Below are positions 47,501 to 55,464 of a stretch of 64,000 nucleotides of DNA, piece after piece. The notes beneath the pieces are model-generated. The model was not told the origin of the DNA. It searched no databases and saw only the letters and a program-made list of their open reading frames with translations. Source of the DNA: JAKVCB01 sp965243695 (GTDB lineage: Bacteria > Planctomycetota > Planctomycetia > Pirellulales > Lacipirellulaceae); NCBI GenBank assembly GCA_965243695.1, contig CBDEWC010000014.1:186001-250000 (forward strand), read 5' to 3'. Positions within the stretch are counted from its first letter, which is position 1. The number at the start of each line of letters is the position of its first letter. The position numbers and the translations under genes were made by a program.

Positions 47501-49107
47501 GCCAAGTCCGTGGCGGCAATCGTGAGTCGATGATTAAAGTCGACGCGGCCAGTGTTGAGGGAGTAAGCCAAATCGGCAAGTTCGGTATCGGGATGCTGCT
47601 GGAGATGGTTTGTCAGCTGTTGGGCCTGACGGAAAATAGCCGATTCCTGCTTACCTGACAGTTTGAGCAAGTGGATCGGTCGCGGTGCCGGCGGATCAGA
47701 TGGGGCAACCCGTTGTGGAGCTTCTTCCACAATCAAATGCGTATTCGTCCCCCCAAAGCCGAACGAGCTGATTCCAGCAATCCTCGGTTTGCCTGACTCG
47801 GACCAGGGCAATTGCTCAGCGGGTACCTTGATCCTCGTACCAGTCAAATTGATATGACGATTCAGTTCCTCAAAATGGGTTTGGGCAGGAATCTCTTGAT
47901 GCTGCAGCATGAGACCAACTTTGATCAGACCAGCGGCACCGGAAACCGTCTCCATATGCCCGACATTTGCCTTCACGCTGGTAACGTAACATGGCCGACT
48001 TTGCTTGTTGTCTGCAGTAAAAATTTCACCGAGGGCCTGCATTTCAATCGGATCACCCAAGGGAGTCCCAGTCCCGTGGGCCTCGATATAACTGATTTCA
48101 TCGGGCGTCAGTTGTGCTTGCGCAAGGGCCGCCCGAATACAAGCTTTCTGCGACTCACCGTTAGGAGCACTAATCCCGGAGGTGCGGCCGTCCTGATTGA
48201 CCGCGGTTGCTCTCAACACTGCCCAAATATGATCATCATCTCGCAAGGCATCCTGCAAACGCTTGAGCACCACCAATCCACAACCCTCGCCCCGAACGTA
48301 ACCATTGGCACTGGCGTCGAAGGGTCGACATCGACCGTCAGGCGACAACATGCGGGCCTTCGAAAACGCTATGGTCGTTTCGGGTGTGAGAATGGCATTT
48401 ACGCCACCAGCGATTGCAGCGTCACACTCTCGTCGGCGCAAACTCTCAACGGCTAAATGGATGGCCATCGACGAACTTGAACAGGCTGTATCAATCGACA
48501 CACTGGGGCCATGTAAATCCAAAATGTATGAGAGACGATTCGATGCGACACTCAAAGCATTGCCAGTACCGGAATGCGGATTGATCTGTTCGTAATAATG
48601 CAGATAGGGAACCAGAACCTTCGAATAGTCATTCGTCGCTATCCCAACAAACACTCCCGTGTTCGACTTCCCAATCTGGTCAGCAGGCATCCCGGCGTTC
48701 TCAAGCGCTTCCCAGGCAACTTCCAACAAGATTCTTTGCTGCGGATCAATCTGCACCGCCTCGCGGGGGGTGATGCCAAAGAACTGAGGATCGAATTCTT
48801 CAATATCATTCAGCAGTGCGGCCTGACGAACAGAAATCTTTCCAGGTTGCTCCCCGGTCGGATCGTAGAACTCCTCGAGATTCCACCGAGACGTGGGAAT
48901 ATCGACAACCCCATCAAGACCATGGTGAATCAATTGCCAAAACGCGGCCAGATTTGGCGCAGCAGGAAATCGACATGCCAAACCGACAATGGCGATCGGC
49001 TCCGGACGGTCAGGCTGCTCGTCATCTTGCTGCCGTGCAAGCCTTCGTTCCAGGAGCTTGCGCTGGGCCGGAGATAATCCGGCAAGTCGTTCTGACAAGT
49101 CGCTCAT
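41572..49107 (-). CDS. Highly reducing type I polyketide synthase (KS-AT-DH-ER-KR-ACP-TE)
   Basis: The 2511-residue single-module PKS has these domains. KS (about 37-465) has DTACSSS with Cys209, EAHGTGT and NVGHME. AT (about 560-890) has GHSVGE with Ser664 and HAFH, predicting malonyl-CoA. DH (about 930-1220) has His973 in DHQVQGAPVAP and HPVLGD. ER is about 1500-1830, with HAGAGGVGLAAIQIA. KR is about 1850-2040, with VTGGLGALG and Tyr2009 in YAAGN. ACP has Ser2172 in GIDSLLALE. The thioesterase (about 2230-2511) has GWSTAG with Ser2318 and GDHFSMM. No methyltransferase motif was noticed between DH and ER. The full reductive set means saturated extension units. A release thioesterase on a lone module suggests either one extension of a FAAL-loaded acyl chain or iterative use. 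The ATG at 49107 follows a rejected TTG. Confidence 0.95.
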   Translation of the reverse strand: MSDLSERLAGLSPAQRKLLERRLARQQDDEQPDRPEPIAIVGLACRFPAAPNLAAFWQLIHHGLDGVVDIPTSRWNLEEFYDPTGEQPGKISVRQAALLNDIEEFDPQFFGITPREAVQIDPQQRILLEVAWEALENAGMPADQIGKSNTGVFVGIATNDYSKVLVPYLHYYEQINPHSGTGNALSVASNRLSYILDLHGPSVSIDTACSSSSMAIHLAVESLRRRECDAAIAGGVNAILTPETTIAFSKARMLSPDGRCRPFDASANGYVRGEGCGLVVLKRLQDALRDDDHIWAVLRATAVNQDGRTSGISAPNGESQKACIRAALAQAQLTPDEISYIEAHGTGTPLGDPIEMQALGEIFTADNKQSRPCYVTSVKANVGHMETVSGAAGLIKVGLMLQHQEIPAQTHFEELNRHINLTGTRIKVPAEQLPWSESGKPRIAGISSFGFGGTNTHLIVEEAPQRVAPSDPPAPRPIHLLKLSGKQESAIFRQAQQLTNHLQQHPDTELADLAYSLNTGRVDFNHRLTIAATDLAQLEKLLPEVSEKSRAASIKRGAVRTLGRPKVAFLFTGQGSQQVNMGRQLYETHPRFRATLNRCDQVLREHWGESLLSILYPAVQPEDEQESLLHQTHYTQPALFAVEYALADLWKSWGVEPDIVLGHSVGEYVAACIAGVMSLEDGLWLIAERARLMQQIKRHGKMAVIFASEEQVAAELGERDDVVVATINGPENTVISGEEAGVTEIAARFKSRDIGIRELNVSHAFHSPLMDEMLEEFEQSAARIDFQPPQVDFAANLTGQLLHEAPSAKYWRDHLRNAVRFADGMARVVEAEATIIIEMGPTASLLGMGRRCFPKWDAAWVPSLRPGKEDWQVICGSIGECYCRGARFDWRAFDRPWSRRRVLAPNYPFERIRCWHEMSPAQRRPIGHNALPALVARTDDGHPLLGSRLSTVWKNSLYEMALSSHAPPYLVDHQVQGAPVAPAAAYIELALAAAEQVFGPGQHLVENLSIQQAMFLREGEGRRVQVTVSPESGGEATWETYSRPSGDLNDNTDWTLHATACLRHESRIDQQASPDRQVDLEAIRSQAQAVIGHEDFYAQIAQRGLAYGPAFQVIGELARGANDATASIKIPKTIRGEAAGYLLHPVLGDALLQSMAGVIPLEKDGSTSPSTYMPVGVGRLCMFAAVEDLGQPLFSYAVRTSEDAGPSPDVVEGDVSLVDQEGKVLVGFEGVRLQRVGRAVATTDDRQWLYQVDWKPCPADQPATETSKLEAKQKGRWLVFADTQGIAQSLVEQFTRSGQACVVVTPGESCSLEDDKLHLDSATEPLHVKLDPLNEVHYQQLLTQVFGDDQICHGVIHLWSVDAPPPTSKTTHNPLDAANCLGSKSLLQLLRRLARHRFAKVPRLYVVSRGAQPVSGTAVAIEQSALWGMGRVAAMEYAELKPRLIDLDPTSEPNVAAKDLVCELESDEDETQVAYREGTRFVARLERVDEEAEQISVGDGSSIDVPADTPYQLRISAAGSFDGLRFAPCNRKVPETGQVELEIRATGLNFSDVLKALGLYPGIRDEIVPLGIEASGTVVAVGEGVDRFQIGDAVLGVVPYAFASHAITAEYALTPKPANLDYKQACTIPIPFLTAYYALVDLARIQPGERLLIHAGAGGVGLAAIQIAQHVGAEIFATVGSEAKRDYLKSLGIKHLYNSRTLEFRDQILAETHREGVDVVLNSLPGAAITQSLSVLRAYGRFLEIGKTDIYQDAKIGLLPFQDNLSYFAIDLDRMLRQKPTAIRKLFAEVMQHFDSGAYKPPVFTQFEADQTIGAFRYMSQRKNTGKIVVSFEQSLDQIQQGAQAANPSQQSLSQDLVNPDGTYLVTGGLGALGMQVTEWLVEQGARSIALLSRRTPSDETVEKLAQFQRRGVQVFACQADVTDPVSLQSAVSRILESRPPFRGVIHAAGVLADGAIADMTLEQFERAASPKIQGAWNLHQVLNDQPLDFFVLFSSVASILGSPGQANYAAGNAMLDGLVHYRRALGQPATTINWGPWAGSGMAVDEGRDEAIESHGMASMPAKQGLYWLERLLRENVDQVTVMDVDWEVFTASLGKRRPTLLQDLCVVDDRSDKVGTQVDQAFRDQFFQADLPTRQRLVQTYIQAELARIMGMEASALEVDEPLSSFGIDSLLALELKNNLETRLSFTLPMAALLEGPSIKSLASETVRLIADPDLEADVASGSEDGAAEQWEPLVAMRTAGSGPPLFLLPSLGGDIRCYDDLVQRVSGDRPVFAIRPRGLDNAVLPHQSMREMAQDYAAAVHKQFPEGPYHLAGWSTAGIYAIAMAHALVEMGVEVASVALFDTPLPTVFSKIEVDDDAQFLCNIINVLNRWRRSDVHIEYDQLAALEPEQRFEMAVEEARKQGAVPEAAPEEYIRRIVQVGEANVRALQSYAPTPLDGKARVYLFVPHTKGELSTVAGQEVNEDGDLGWGIEVGQELEVQEVPGDHFSMMFGEGAQRLASHLDEFTRK

Positions 49108-49793
49108 CAAATTTCACGGTTTCAAAAAACCAGGAGAAACGGCAGATTCAGGGCCTCGTGACGGCCGCTGGCCGTCGTTCACACCAGCCGAAAACGGATC
49201 GCCACCCAATGCCAACGACCAGCCAACCTCGAACTTACCCGACACCGCCCCTCCCTAGGGAAACCATCCAGCATATTTTGGTCGCTTCTTTGGTTCAAGT
49301 CGGTGCCAGGCGATTCCACTGCACCAAAATAGAGCCACAAACTCGCGGCGGTGCCTGTTTGAAGCCACTTTGGTCCAGGCCAGGAATTAAATCTTGTGCC
49401 CAATGACCCCCAATGATGATTCCATCAGGCCCCCAACCGCGGAAAAATTTCCTCGATGGACTCCGTGAAATTCACAATCAAAAACGGCCCAATCGACAAA
49501 AATTCACCACGATTCCTCAGCGATCCGGGGTGACACCGGTTCAATCCTGGAAAACTTTGCCAACGTCCATCGATTGGACAAACGTTTTGGGGCTGGGGAT
49601 ACAAAGAGACCTACCCTGACAACTCGACGGGAAGATCTGGGTTTTCGGTGGCAACCAGCTTTCGCAGCAACCAAGGTCTGACCAACCATTTGCCCACACC
49701 AAACGACACATACCCCCAAAACGGCAATTTGAATTTTCAGCCCGATTCGCGGATCCCGCCACCTACGACCCCGCGAATGGATCCGACCCGCTT
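49108..49793. other. Non-coding region upstream of the PKS gene
   Basis: About 690 bases with no frame that I can support; the short frames here have no recognisable pattern. The part next to 49107 should contain the PKS promoter. The ribosome binding site of the PKS is weak (GTGAAATTTG before ATG). Confidence 0.5.
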
Positions 49794-50669
49794 TCAATCG
49801 ACTGCGACAGGAGTGCTACCCGAAAGGGCCCCTGGCTGAGGCAACTTCGAAGTCTCGCCAAAATCGTTCGTTAAGTCGGTAGTCCACTCAATGCGGGCGT
49901 CAACTTGCTGGCGAGCATACTGCAATTCCCAAAGCTTCGCCTGTTTTAGAAAAGACTGGTACGCCGTGAGAACCGCTACCTGCAGTCCCGGCAATCCGTC
50001 CAGGCAACCACGCTTCAAGAAGTAGCATTGCAAGAACCGTAGTGGTCCCCGCAGCAAAAGCTGCCAAAAGCTGGCGGACCGGCCTTGTTCCATCCAGATC
50101 CGGGATTGCACATCCGCGTATCGCTGCAGTTTTGGCAAGTATTGTTCGTACGACCAGACGGTGTAATGGTCAAGTAATTGCGTAAGCCTTCCGACACGAC
50201 CGGTTGAAACCTCGACTTCGGCGTGATCGGTGTCACCCACGTAGCGCGAAACATCCTTTCGAAAAAGCCGCAATACACAATCGGATCCCCAGTCTCCATG
50301 TCGTACCGGATGTCCCATGAAATGGTTGAGACGATTCACCCAGTATCCATCTTTTTGCGGACCCCGTTCCAGCAAGGCGCTAATTTCGTCCGCCAGTTCG
50401 TTCGTAACACGTTCGTCCGCATCCAGGATCAAAACCCACTGATGACTGGCCTGAGGGATGGCCCAGTTTTTGAAGTTCCCACTGTGAATGTATTCTCGCT
50501 GAATCAGGCGACAAACGCCCGAGGCTTGTACTAGCTCCAACGTACCATCGGTCGACCCCGAGTCGGCGACGAGAATCTCATCGGCTATGGTCATTGCCGA
50601 ACGAATGCAACCAAGAATGTTGTTTGCTTCGTTTTTACAAGGTATGAGAACCGTAAGTGACGGAGACAT
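49794..50669 (-). CDS. Family 2 glycosyltransferase (WaaE/KdtX-like)
   Basis: The 291-residue protein starts SLTVLIPCKNEANNI, has VADSGSTDGTLEL and the metal motif LDADER, followed by the helical tail with WSYEQYLPKLQRYADVQSR. This pattern is that of WaaE/KdtX-type glycosyltransferases that add glucose to lipopolysaccharide core. It is the most distal minus-strand gene before the PKS and could glycosylate the lipid product or act in envelope synthesis. The ATG at 50669 is used; a TTG at 50717 is in frame. Confidence 0.85.
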   Translation of the reverse strand: MSPSLTVLIPCKNEANNILGCIRSAMTIADEILVADSGSTDGTLELVQASGVCRLIQREYIHSGNFKNWAIPQASHQWVLILDADERVTNELADEISALLERGPQKDGYWVNRLNHFMGHPVRHGDWGSDCVLRLFRKDVSRYVGDTDHAEVEVSTGRVGRLTQLLDHYTVWSYEQYLPKLQRYADVQSRIWMEQGRSASFWQLLLRGPLRFLQCYFLKRGCLDGLPGLQVAVLTAYQSFLKQAKLWELQYARQQVDARIEWTTDLTNDFGETSKLPQPGALSGSTPVAVD

Positions 50670-50959
50670 CTTTCCCGCAATTCCCGCGTGTGCTCGTGGA
50701 GGGAGCGTTTTATTCAACCCGATTGCAGCCCTTCAACGCAACGTCATTTGAACCGCAATACCCGAGCTGCGTTGGTCCCAACTGGATATTTCCTGGCAAT
50801 TCAGGGGCGACCAGGACCCCACCCTGACCGGAACAGGCACTGGCGGCCTGATGCAAAACGGGTCCTTGACCCAAACTGAGAGCGGTTCCCAAGTTTCAGC
50901 GAATTCCAGTTGGAAGAAATTTTGTTGCTTCCCACAGGCCACAAGACCCCGCTAGCATA

Positions 50960-51619
50960 ATGCAAAAGCAGGAACCGGTTTTGCTGAATTGCACAAATAA
51001 CATGGCACTCATAGATTTAGAAATCTCGGCAACTGAAGAACCGCTACCGCAGGATATAGAGAGCCTGTTGGCAGATGCCCAGGCACGGATTGATCGGCTG
51101 ATTGAGCTGCAGCGAGACAAACCGATTTTTGCGTACGTGCCAAGCGATTTTGTCGAAGTGTATCGAGGCCTGAAGCAGATTCAGCTGTTAAACCTTATGA
51201 CAGGGCAACGATTCGTGGAGTGGGGAAGTGGCGTTGGGGTGACCGCTTGTCTGGCATCGATGCTGAATTTCGACTCGATTGGGATTGAGATTGAGCCTTC
51301 GCTGGTCGAGGCTTCGCAGGAACTGGCTGCGGATCACGAACTGACCGTTGAATTTGTCGAAGGGAGCTTCGTGCCCTCGGGTGCGGAGTGGCTCGTAGGT
51401 CCACAAAACGACCTGACGTGGCTGCGTGATGACGGCATCGCTGCTTATGATACGTTGGGTCTCGACCCGGATGACTTTGATCTGGTCTTCGCGTACCCCT
51501 GGCCTGGCGAGGAGCAAATGGTATTTGAACTGTTTAACCACTGTGGAGCAACAGGTAGTTTGCTGCTTACCTTCCATGGCGAAAATGGCTTGCGGCTGCA
51601 GCGAAAGGTTTTGCGCTGA
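50960..51619 (+). CDS. SAM-dependent methyltransferase-like protein
   Basis: The 219-residue protein has the motif I pattern RFVEWGSGVGVTACLASML, then SIGIEIEPSLVEASQELA and a motif IV-like FDLVFAYPWPGEE. These fit a class I SAM-binding fold, without a motif that names the substrate. No strong ribosome binding site is seen before the ATG at 50960; an in-frame ATG at 51002 is an alternative. Its stop overlaps the start of the UbiD gene by one base (TGATG), so the two are coupled. Confidence 0.72.
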   Translation: MQKQEPVLLNCTNNMALIDLEISATEEPLPQDIESLLADAQARIDRLIELQRDKPIFAYVPSDFVEVYRGLKQIQLLNLMTGQRFVEWGSGVGVTACLASMLNFDSIGIEIEPSLVEASQELAADHELTVEFVEGSFVPSGAEWLVGPQNDLTWLRDDGIAAYDTLGLDPDDFDLVFAYPWPGEEQMVFELFNHCGATGSLLLTFHGENGLRLQRKVLR

Positions 51620-53475
51620 TGGGTTATCACACGCTTCGACAATGTGTTGACGACCTGGAGCGACACGGGCAACTGCTGCGAATTGAGCAGGAGGTTGACC
51701 CGCATCTCGAGGTCGCCGAAATTCATCGTCGCGTCTGCGAGGCGGGTGGACCGGCGATTTATTACGCGCAGGTCAAAGGGTGTCGCTTCCCAATGGTGAG
51801 CAACCTGTTTGGCACCATTGAGCGGGCCCGCTTCCTGTTTCGAGATTCGTTGGAGCGGGTACATCGTCTGATCGAACTAAAGCTGGACCCAGCAAAGATT
51901 TTTAAAAATCCAGCGAGGTACGCGACCACTCCCTGGGACGCACTTGCCATGGTGCCGAAGCTGGTCAACCGCGCCTGCATAACGGCGCACCAAACCACCA
52001 TCCAGCAGTTGCCACACCAAGTGAGTTGGCCTGAGGACGGAGGCGGATTCATCACACTGCCAGAAGTCTATACCGAACACATCGACCAACCGGGAATAAG
52101 GCGATCTAACCTCGGCATGTACCGCATCCAGTTGACGGGCGGCAACTACGCGCCGAACGAAGAAGTCGGGCTCCACTATCAGTTGCACCGCTCCATAGGA
52201 GTTCATCAAGCTGCCGCCCAACGTGCCGGAAAACCGTTCCCCGTCAACGTCTTTGTGGGAGGATCTCCCGCGATGATGCTGGCAGCCGTGATGCCACTAC
52301 CGGAGGGAATCAGCGAATTAACCTTTGCCGGTGCACTGGAACGACGTCGCATCCGCATGCTGCGACAGGGCAATTCTCTGCCGATCCATGCAGATACCGA
52401 CTTTGCCATTTGTGGAACGGTCGATCCGGGGAAAATGCTGCCTGAAGGACCCTTTGGCGATCACCTCGGTTATTACAGCCTTCAGCACGATTTCCCAGTT
52501 CTCCGCGTGGAACACGTCTACCACCGACCTGATGCGATCTGGCCGTTCACGGTCGTTGGTCGTCCTCCGCAGGAAGATACGATTTTTGGTCAGCTGATTC
52601 ACGAACTGACCGGTCCTGTTATTCCCAATGTGCTTCCTGGTGTGCATGCCATTCATGCAGTCGACGCCACAGGGGTCCACCCCTTGCTACTGGCGATTGG
52701 AAGCGAACGGTACATGCCATTTTTGGCGGCGAAACGACCTCAGGAACTGCTCACTCAGGCCAACGCAATTCTCGGACAGGGCCAACTGTCCCTTGCCAAA
52801 TTCCTGCTAATCGCCAACCACACCGACAATCCCAATCTCAATATTCACGATGTTGACGCATTCCTCGAACACATCCTTCGCCGCGCCGACTGGACCCGCG
52901 ATTTGCACTTCCAGACAAACACCACTATCGACACCCTCGACTATTCAGGTGGGCAACTAAACGCGGGGTCGAAGGTAGTGATCGCTGCGGTTGGCCCCAC
53001 ACAATTCGACTTGCAGAACCAATTGCCAGCCAGTCTTCCCCTGCCTGACGGATACCGCCATCCGCGCCTGGTCCGCCCAGGCGTACTAGCCATCGAGGGA
53101 CCGCCATGCCACCCGCCATCGCTGAACTACTCGGCGGCAGATGGGGCACCAGGCAAGGACCTTGAACGCTTTTGTGCCACCGCCAGCGACAGCCTCAACG
53201 CGTTCCGGCTGATCGTGATCGTGGATGACAGCCAGTTTGTTACCGAGTCCTTACGAAATTTCCTCTGGGTCACGTTTACCCGCGCCAACCCGGCTACCGA
53301 TTTGTATGGAATCGACGCCTTCTATGAAAACAAGCACTGGGGTTGCCGGGGGGCTCTGGTTGTTGATGCACGACTCAGGTCCCACCACGCTCCGCCCTTG
53401 GAGGAGGAGGATGCGACTTCGCGGGCTGTCGATGCGCTTGGCGTCACGGGTGGGCCTTTGGAAGGTGTCATTTGA
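51619..53475 (+). CDS. UbiD-family prenylated-FMN decarboxylase
   Basis: The 618-residue protein has UbiD family features: YHTLRQCVDDLERHGQLLRI at the start, NRACITAHQTTIQ, the prFMN/metal region with RIQLTGGNYAPNE, PEGPFGDHLGYYS, and the conserved HDFPVLRVEHVYHR. UbiD enzymes decarboxylate aromatic or unsaturated acids with prenylated FMN supplied by UbiX; ubiX is not in this window. At 618 residues it is longer than the E. coli enzyme (about 497), as in other long UbiD types. The substrate is unknown; a menaquinone or aromatic acid step is plausible. Confidence 0.9.
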   Translation: MGYHTLRQCVDDLERHGQLLRIEQEVDPHLEVAEIHRRVCEAGGPAIYYAQVKGCRFPMVSNLFGTIERARFLFRDSLERVHRLIELKLDPAKIFKNPARYATTPWDALAMVPKLVNRACITAHQTTIQQLPHQVSWPEDGGGFITLPEVYTEHIDQPGIRRSNLGMYRIQLTGGNYAPNEEVGLHYQLHRSIGVHQAAAQRAGKPFPVNVFVGGSPAMMLAAVMPLPEGISELTFAGALERRRIRMLRQGNSLPIHADTDFAICGTVDPGKMLPEGPFGDHLGYYSLQHDFPVLRVEHVYHRPDAIWPFTVVGRPPQEDTIFGQLIHELTGPVIPNVLPGVHAIHAVDATGVHPLLLAIGSERYMPFLAAKRPQELLTQANAILGQGQLSLAKFLLIANHTDNPNLNIHDVDAFLEHILRRADWTRDLHFQTNTTIDTLDYSGGQLNAGSKVVIAAVGPTQFDLQNQLPASLPLPDGYRHPRLVRPGVLAIEGPPCHPPSLNYSAADGAPGKDLERFCATASDSLNAFRLIVIVDDSQFVTESLRNFLWVTFTRANPATDLYGIDAFYENKHWGCRGALVVDARLRSHHAPPLEEEDATSRAVDALGVTGGPLEGVI

Positions 53476-53558
53476 CGGGCTGTTTCTGCAATTTCGGCTT
53501 GTCTCCCTGGATCGTGCCACCCGTTGGGTCACAGCAGTTGGGCCGCTACACTAGAGCC

Positions 53559-53918
53559 ATGTTTCTTGCCCAACTCGATTTGTTCACCTCGCCAAAATTC
53601 CAGGATCAGTGGTTAACCACAACACTCTGGTGTCTGGTGGTCATTTGGCTGGCTACATTAGGCGGTTGTGTCGGAAGCTTCCTGACGGTTGTCTGGGATC
53701 GCCGCGGAACAGACCGGGGAATCGTTTTCCCCCCCTCCCAGTGTGAAGAATGTGGCCACAGTATTCGCTGGTATCACAATATTCCGATTGCAGGCTGGTT
53801 GTTTTTGAGGGGTCATTGCCATGATTGCGGCGCACCGGTTCCGATCAGGCACTTACTGGTTGAAATCTTTTTTGCAGGTTTGTTTATCGTTGCGGGAATC
53901 CTTTCTCCCTGGCTATGA
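53559..53918 (+). CDS. Stand-alone prepilin-peptidase N-terminal (CxxC) domain
   Basis: The 119-residue protein has a membrane helix (LWCLVVIWLATLGGCVGSFL) and then the cysteine domain CEECGHSIRWYHNIPIAGWL...CHDCGAPVPIRHLLVE, which is the zinc-binding methylase-side N-terminal region of PilD/GspO. It ends after a second helix, without the C-terminal aspartyl peptidase domain (GxGD). No frame after its stop continues the protein. It could be a truncated prepilin peptidase or a domain used alone. The ATG at 53559 is used. Confidence 0.8.
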   Translation: MFLAQLDLFTSPKFQDQWLTTTLWCLVVIWLATLGGCVGSFLTVVWDRRGTDRGIVFPPSQCEECGHSIRWYHNIPIAGWLFLRGHCHDCGAPVPIRHLLVEIFFAGLFIVAGILSPWL

Positions 53919-54247
53919 GCTGGCCTCGGTTTAATCTCGATGGGCAAATCTGGGTAAGTCCATTACAGTGCATCTGGTGTTACCGACGCGGAACCCTATT
54001 TCACGGATCCGAATCAGCATGTCGAAAATCACTTTTCACAGTGCAGCCGGCACGATGTCCGGTGCTAGACTTCCGCTCGAAGCCAACGGTGCCCGTGCCT
54101 GCTCAGTTCAAACAAGATCGACGTCAAAAAATTGCAACCAAGAGCCCCGCTTGTATTTGCTCTTCCCGGGCAACGCTTGCCGCTTCGACGGCTTCTGCTC
54201 GGCGAATCCCCTCTTTATAAGCTGAACGATTGTGAAGGAATGCATTC
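53919..54247. other. Non-coding region upstream of the LOG-family gene
   Basis: No supported gene; the frames here resemble nothing recognisable and do not continue the prepilin-peptidase domain. The part near 54240 contains AAGGAAT, the ribosome binding site of the next gene. Confidence 0.45.
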
Positions 54248-55093
54248 ATGAATTTGGAAGACAAAGTCAGATTAAACCGTGACGCGATTCGCGACTCAAC
54301 GAGCTATGAACTGGCAGAATACGATATCAACTTTCTCAAGCGGGATGAAAACCGTCCTCTTCGGATGCAGCTTGAATTGCTCAAGACGGAAACCTTGTTG
54401 CGAGAAAACGATATTCAGTCAACCGTTGTCATTTTTGGCGGAACCCAAATCGTTCCGCACGATGAGGCCAAAGCGCGATTGGTACGTGCCCAGAATCACC
54501 TCAAAGATCGGCCCCAAGATCCGGTAGCCATCCGCGACGTGGCCCGCGCAAAAAGTGTCCTCAGCAAATGTCATTACTACGAAGCTGCCCGCAAATTCGG
54601 CGAAATCGCTTCGGGCTCATCCCAAAGCAACCCTCAGAAGGAGTTTGTGATAATGACTGGCGGAGGCCCCGGTATTATGGAAGCCGCCAACCGGGGAGCA
54701 TTTGAGATTGGAGCGAAGAGCATCGGCCTCAATATCGAACTGCCCTTTGAACAGGAACCTAATCATTACATAACGCCTGAGCTCTGCTTCCAATTTCATT
54801 ACTTTGCAATGCGCAAGTTTCACTTCATCTTAAGAGCAGCCGCGTTAGTCGTCTTTCCGGGCGGATTTGGTACTCTCGACGAGCTTTTCAATACACTCTG
54901 CTTGCGGCAAACGAGTCGGATGCAGGAAATCCCGATCATCCTTTTTGGGCGTAGTTACTGGGATAGTATTGTTGATTTTCAGCAACTGGCCGATGAAGGG
55001 GTGATCGCTGATGAACATCTCACCCTGATTGATTATGCCGAGACTCCAGAAGAGGCCTGGAAAATCATCACCGAGTATTCCAATGTCGACTAA
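54248..55093 (+). CDS. LOG-family nucleotide 5'-monophosphate phosphoribohydrolase-like
   Basis: The 281-residue protein has TVVIFGGTQIVP, the Rossmann-like EFVIMTGGGPGIMEAANRGA and the diagnostic PGGFGTLDELFN motif of the LOG (lonely guy / TIGR00730) family. Members cleave cytokinin or purine nucleotides to the base and ribose 5-phosphate; bacterial ones act on AMP or related nucleotides. The N-terminal extension of about 60 residues is longer than in the shortest members. No operon partner is visible. Confidence 0.9.
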   Translation: MNLEDKVRLNRDAIRDSTSYELAEYDINFLKRDENRPLRMQLELLKTETLLRENDIQSTVVIFGGTQIVPHDEAKARLVRAQNHLKDRPQDPVAIRDVARAKSVLSKCHYYEAARKFGEIASGSSQSNPQKEFVIMTGGGPGIMEAANRGAFEIGAKSIGLNIELPFEQEPNHYITPELCFQFHYFAMRKFHFILRAAALVVFPGGFGTLDELFNTLCLRQTSRMQEIPIILFGRSYWDSIVDFQQLADEGVIADEHLTLIDYAETPEEAWKIITEYSNVD

Positions 55094-55297
55094 TCGACCA
55101 AAGTGTCCTTGCTTACACCTCCAAAACAGGCCAGTCGCGCCCTAAAAATCCCCAACGGCACCCCGAAGCTGTCCAGTCACCGAAACCTCAAAGCTGTACT
55201 CGGCAGCTATTAACAGGAAAGGCGTTGGGCTGGTCGAAAATCGTTACTTGTACTCGCCCGGTAGATTGTCATAATTCTGGTGGCGTCTTTCCCCAGG

Positions 55298-55336
55298 TCG
55301 ACACGTCAAGTCGACACGTCAGGTTGACACGTCGAC
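55298..55336. repeat. Three 13-bp tandem units in a 370-base gap
   Basis: TCGACACGTCAAG, TCGACACGTCAGG and TTGACACGTCGAC follow directly. Each contains GACACGTC. The gap 55094-55464 otherwise shows no gene. The units could bind a regulator of the thioredoxin-like gene downstream or be a minor minisatellite. Confidence 0.7.
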
Positions 55337-55464
55337 CCACCACTGCCTAGCGCGACTGCTTGTGACGACCCCACGCCGACAGGCAACGACTTCGACTTTT
55401 GTCGCGGGGCCACACCTGACGCCGCCGAATTGGCTCCCCACCCCTGAATTCCAAAGGAATTTCC

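Noticed and set aside
49504..49797. Minus-strand frame of 97 codons upstream of the PKS
   Set aside because: No ribosome binding site, no recognisable domain, and basic low-complexity composition. Treated as non-coding.
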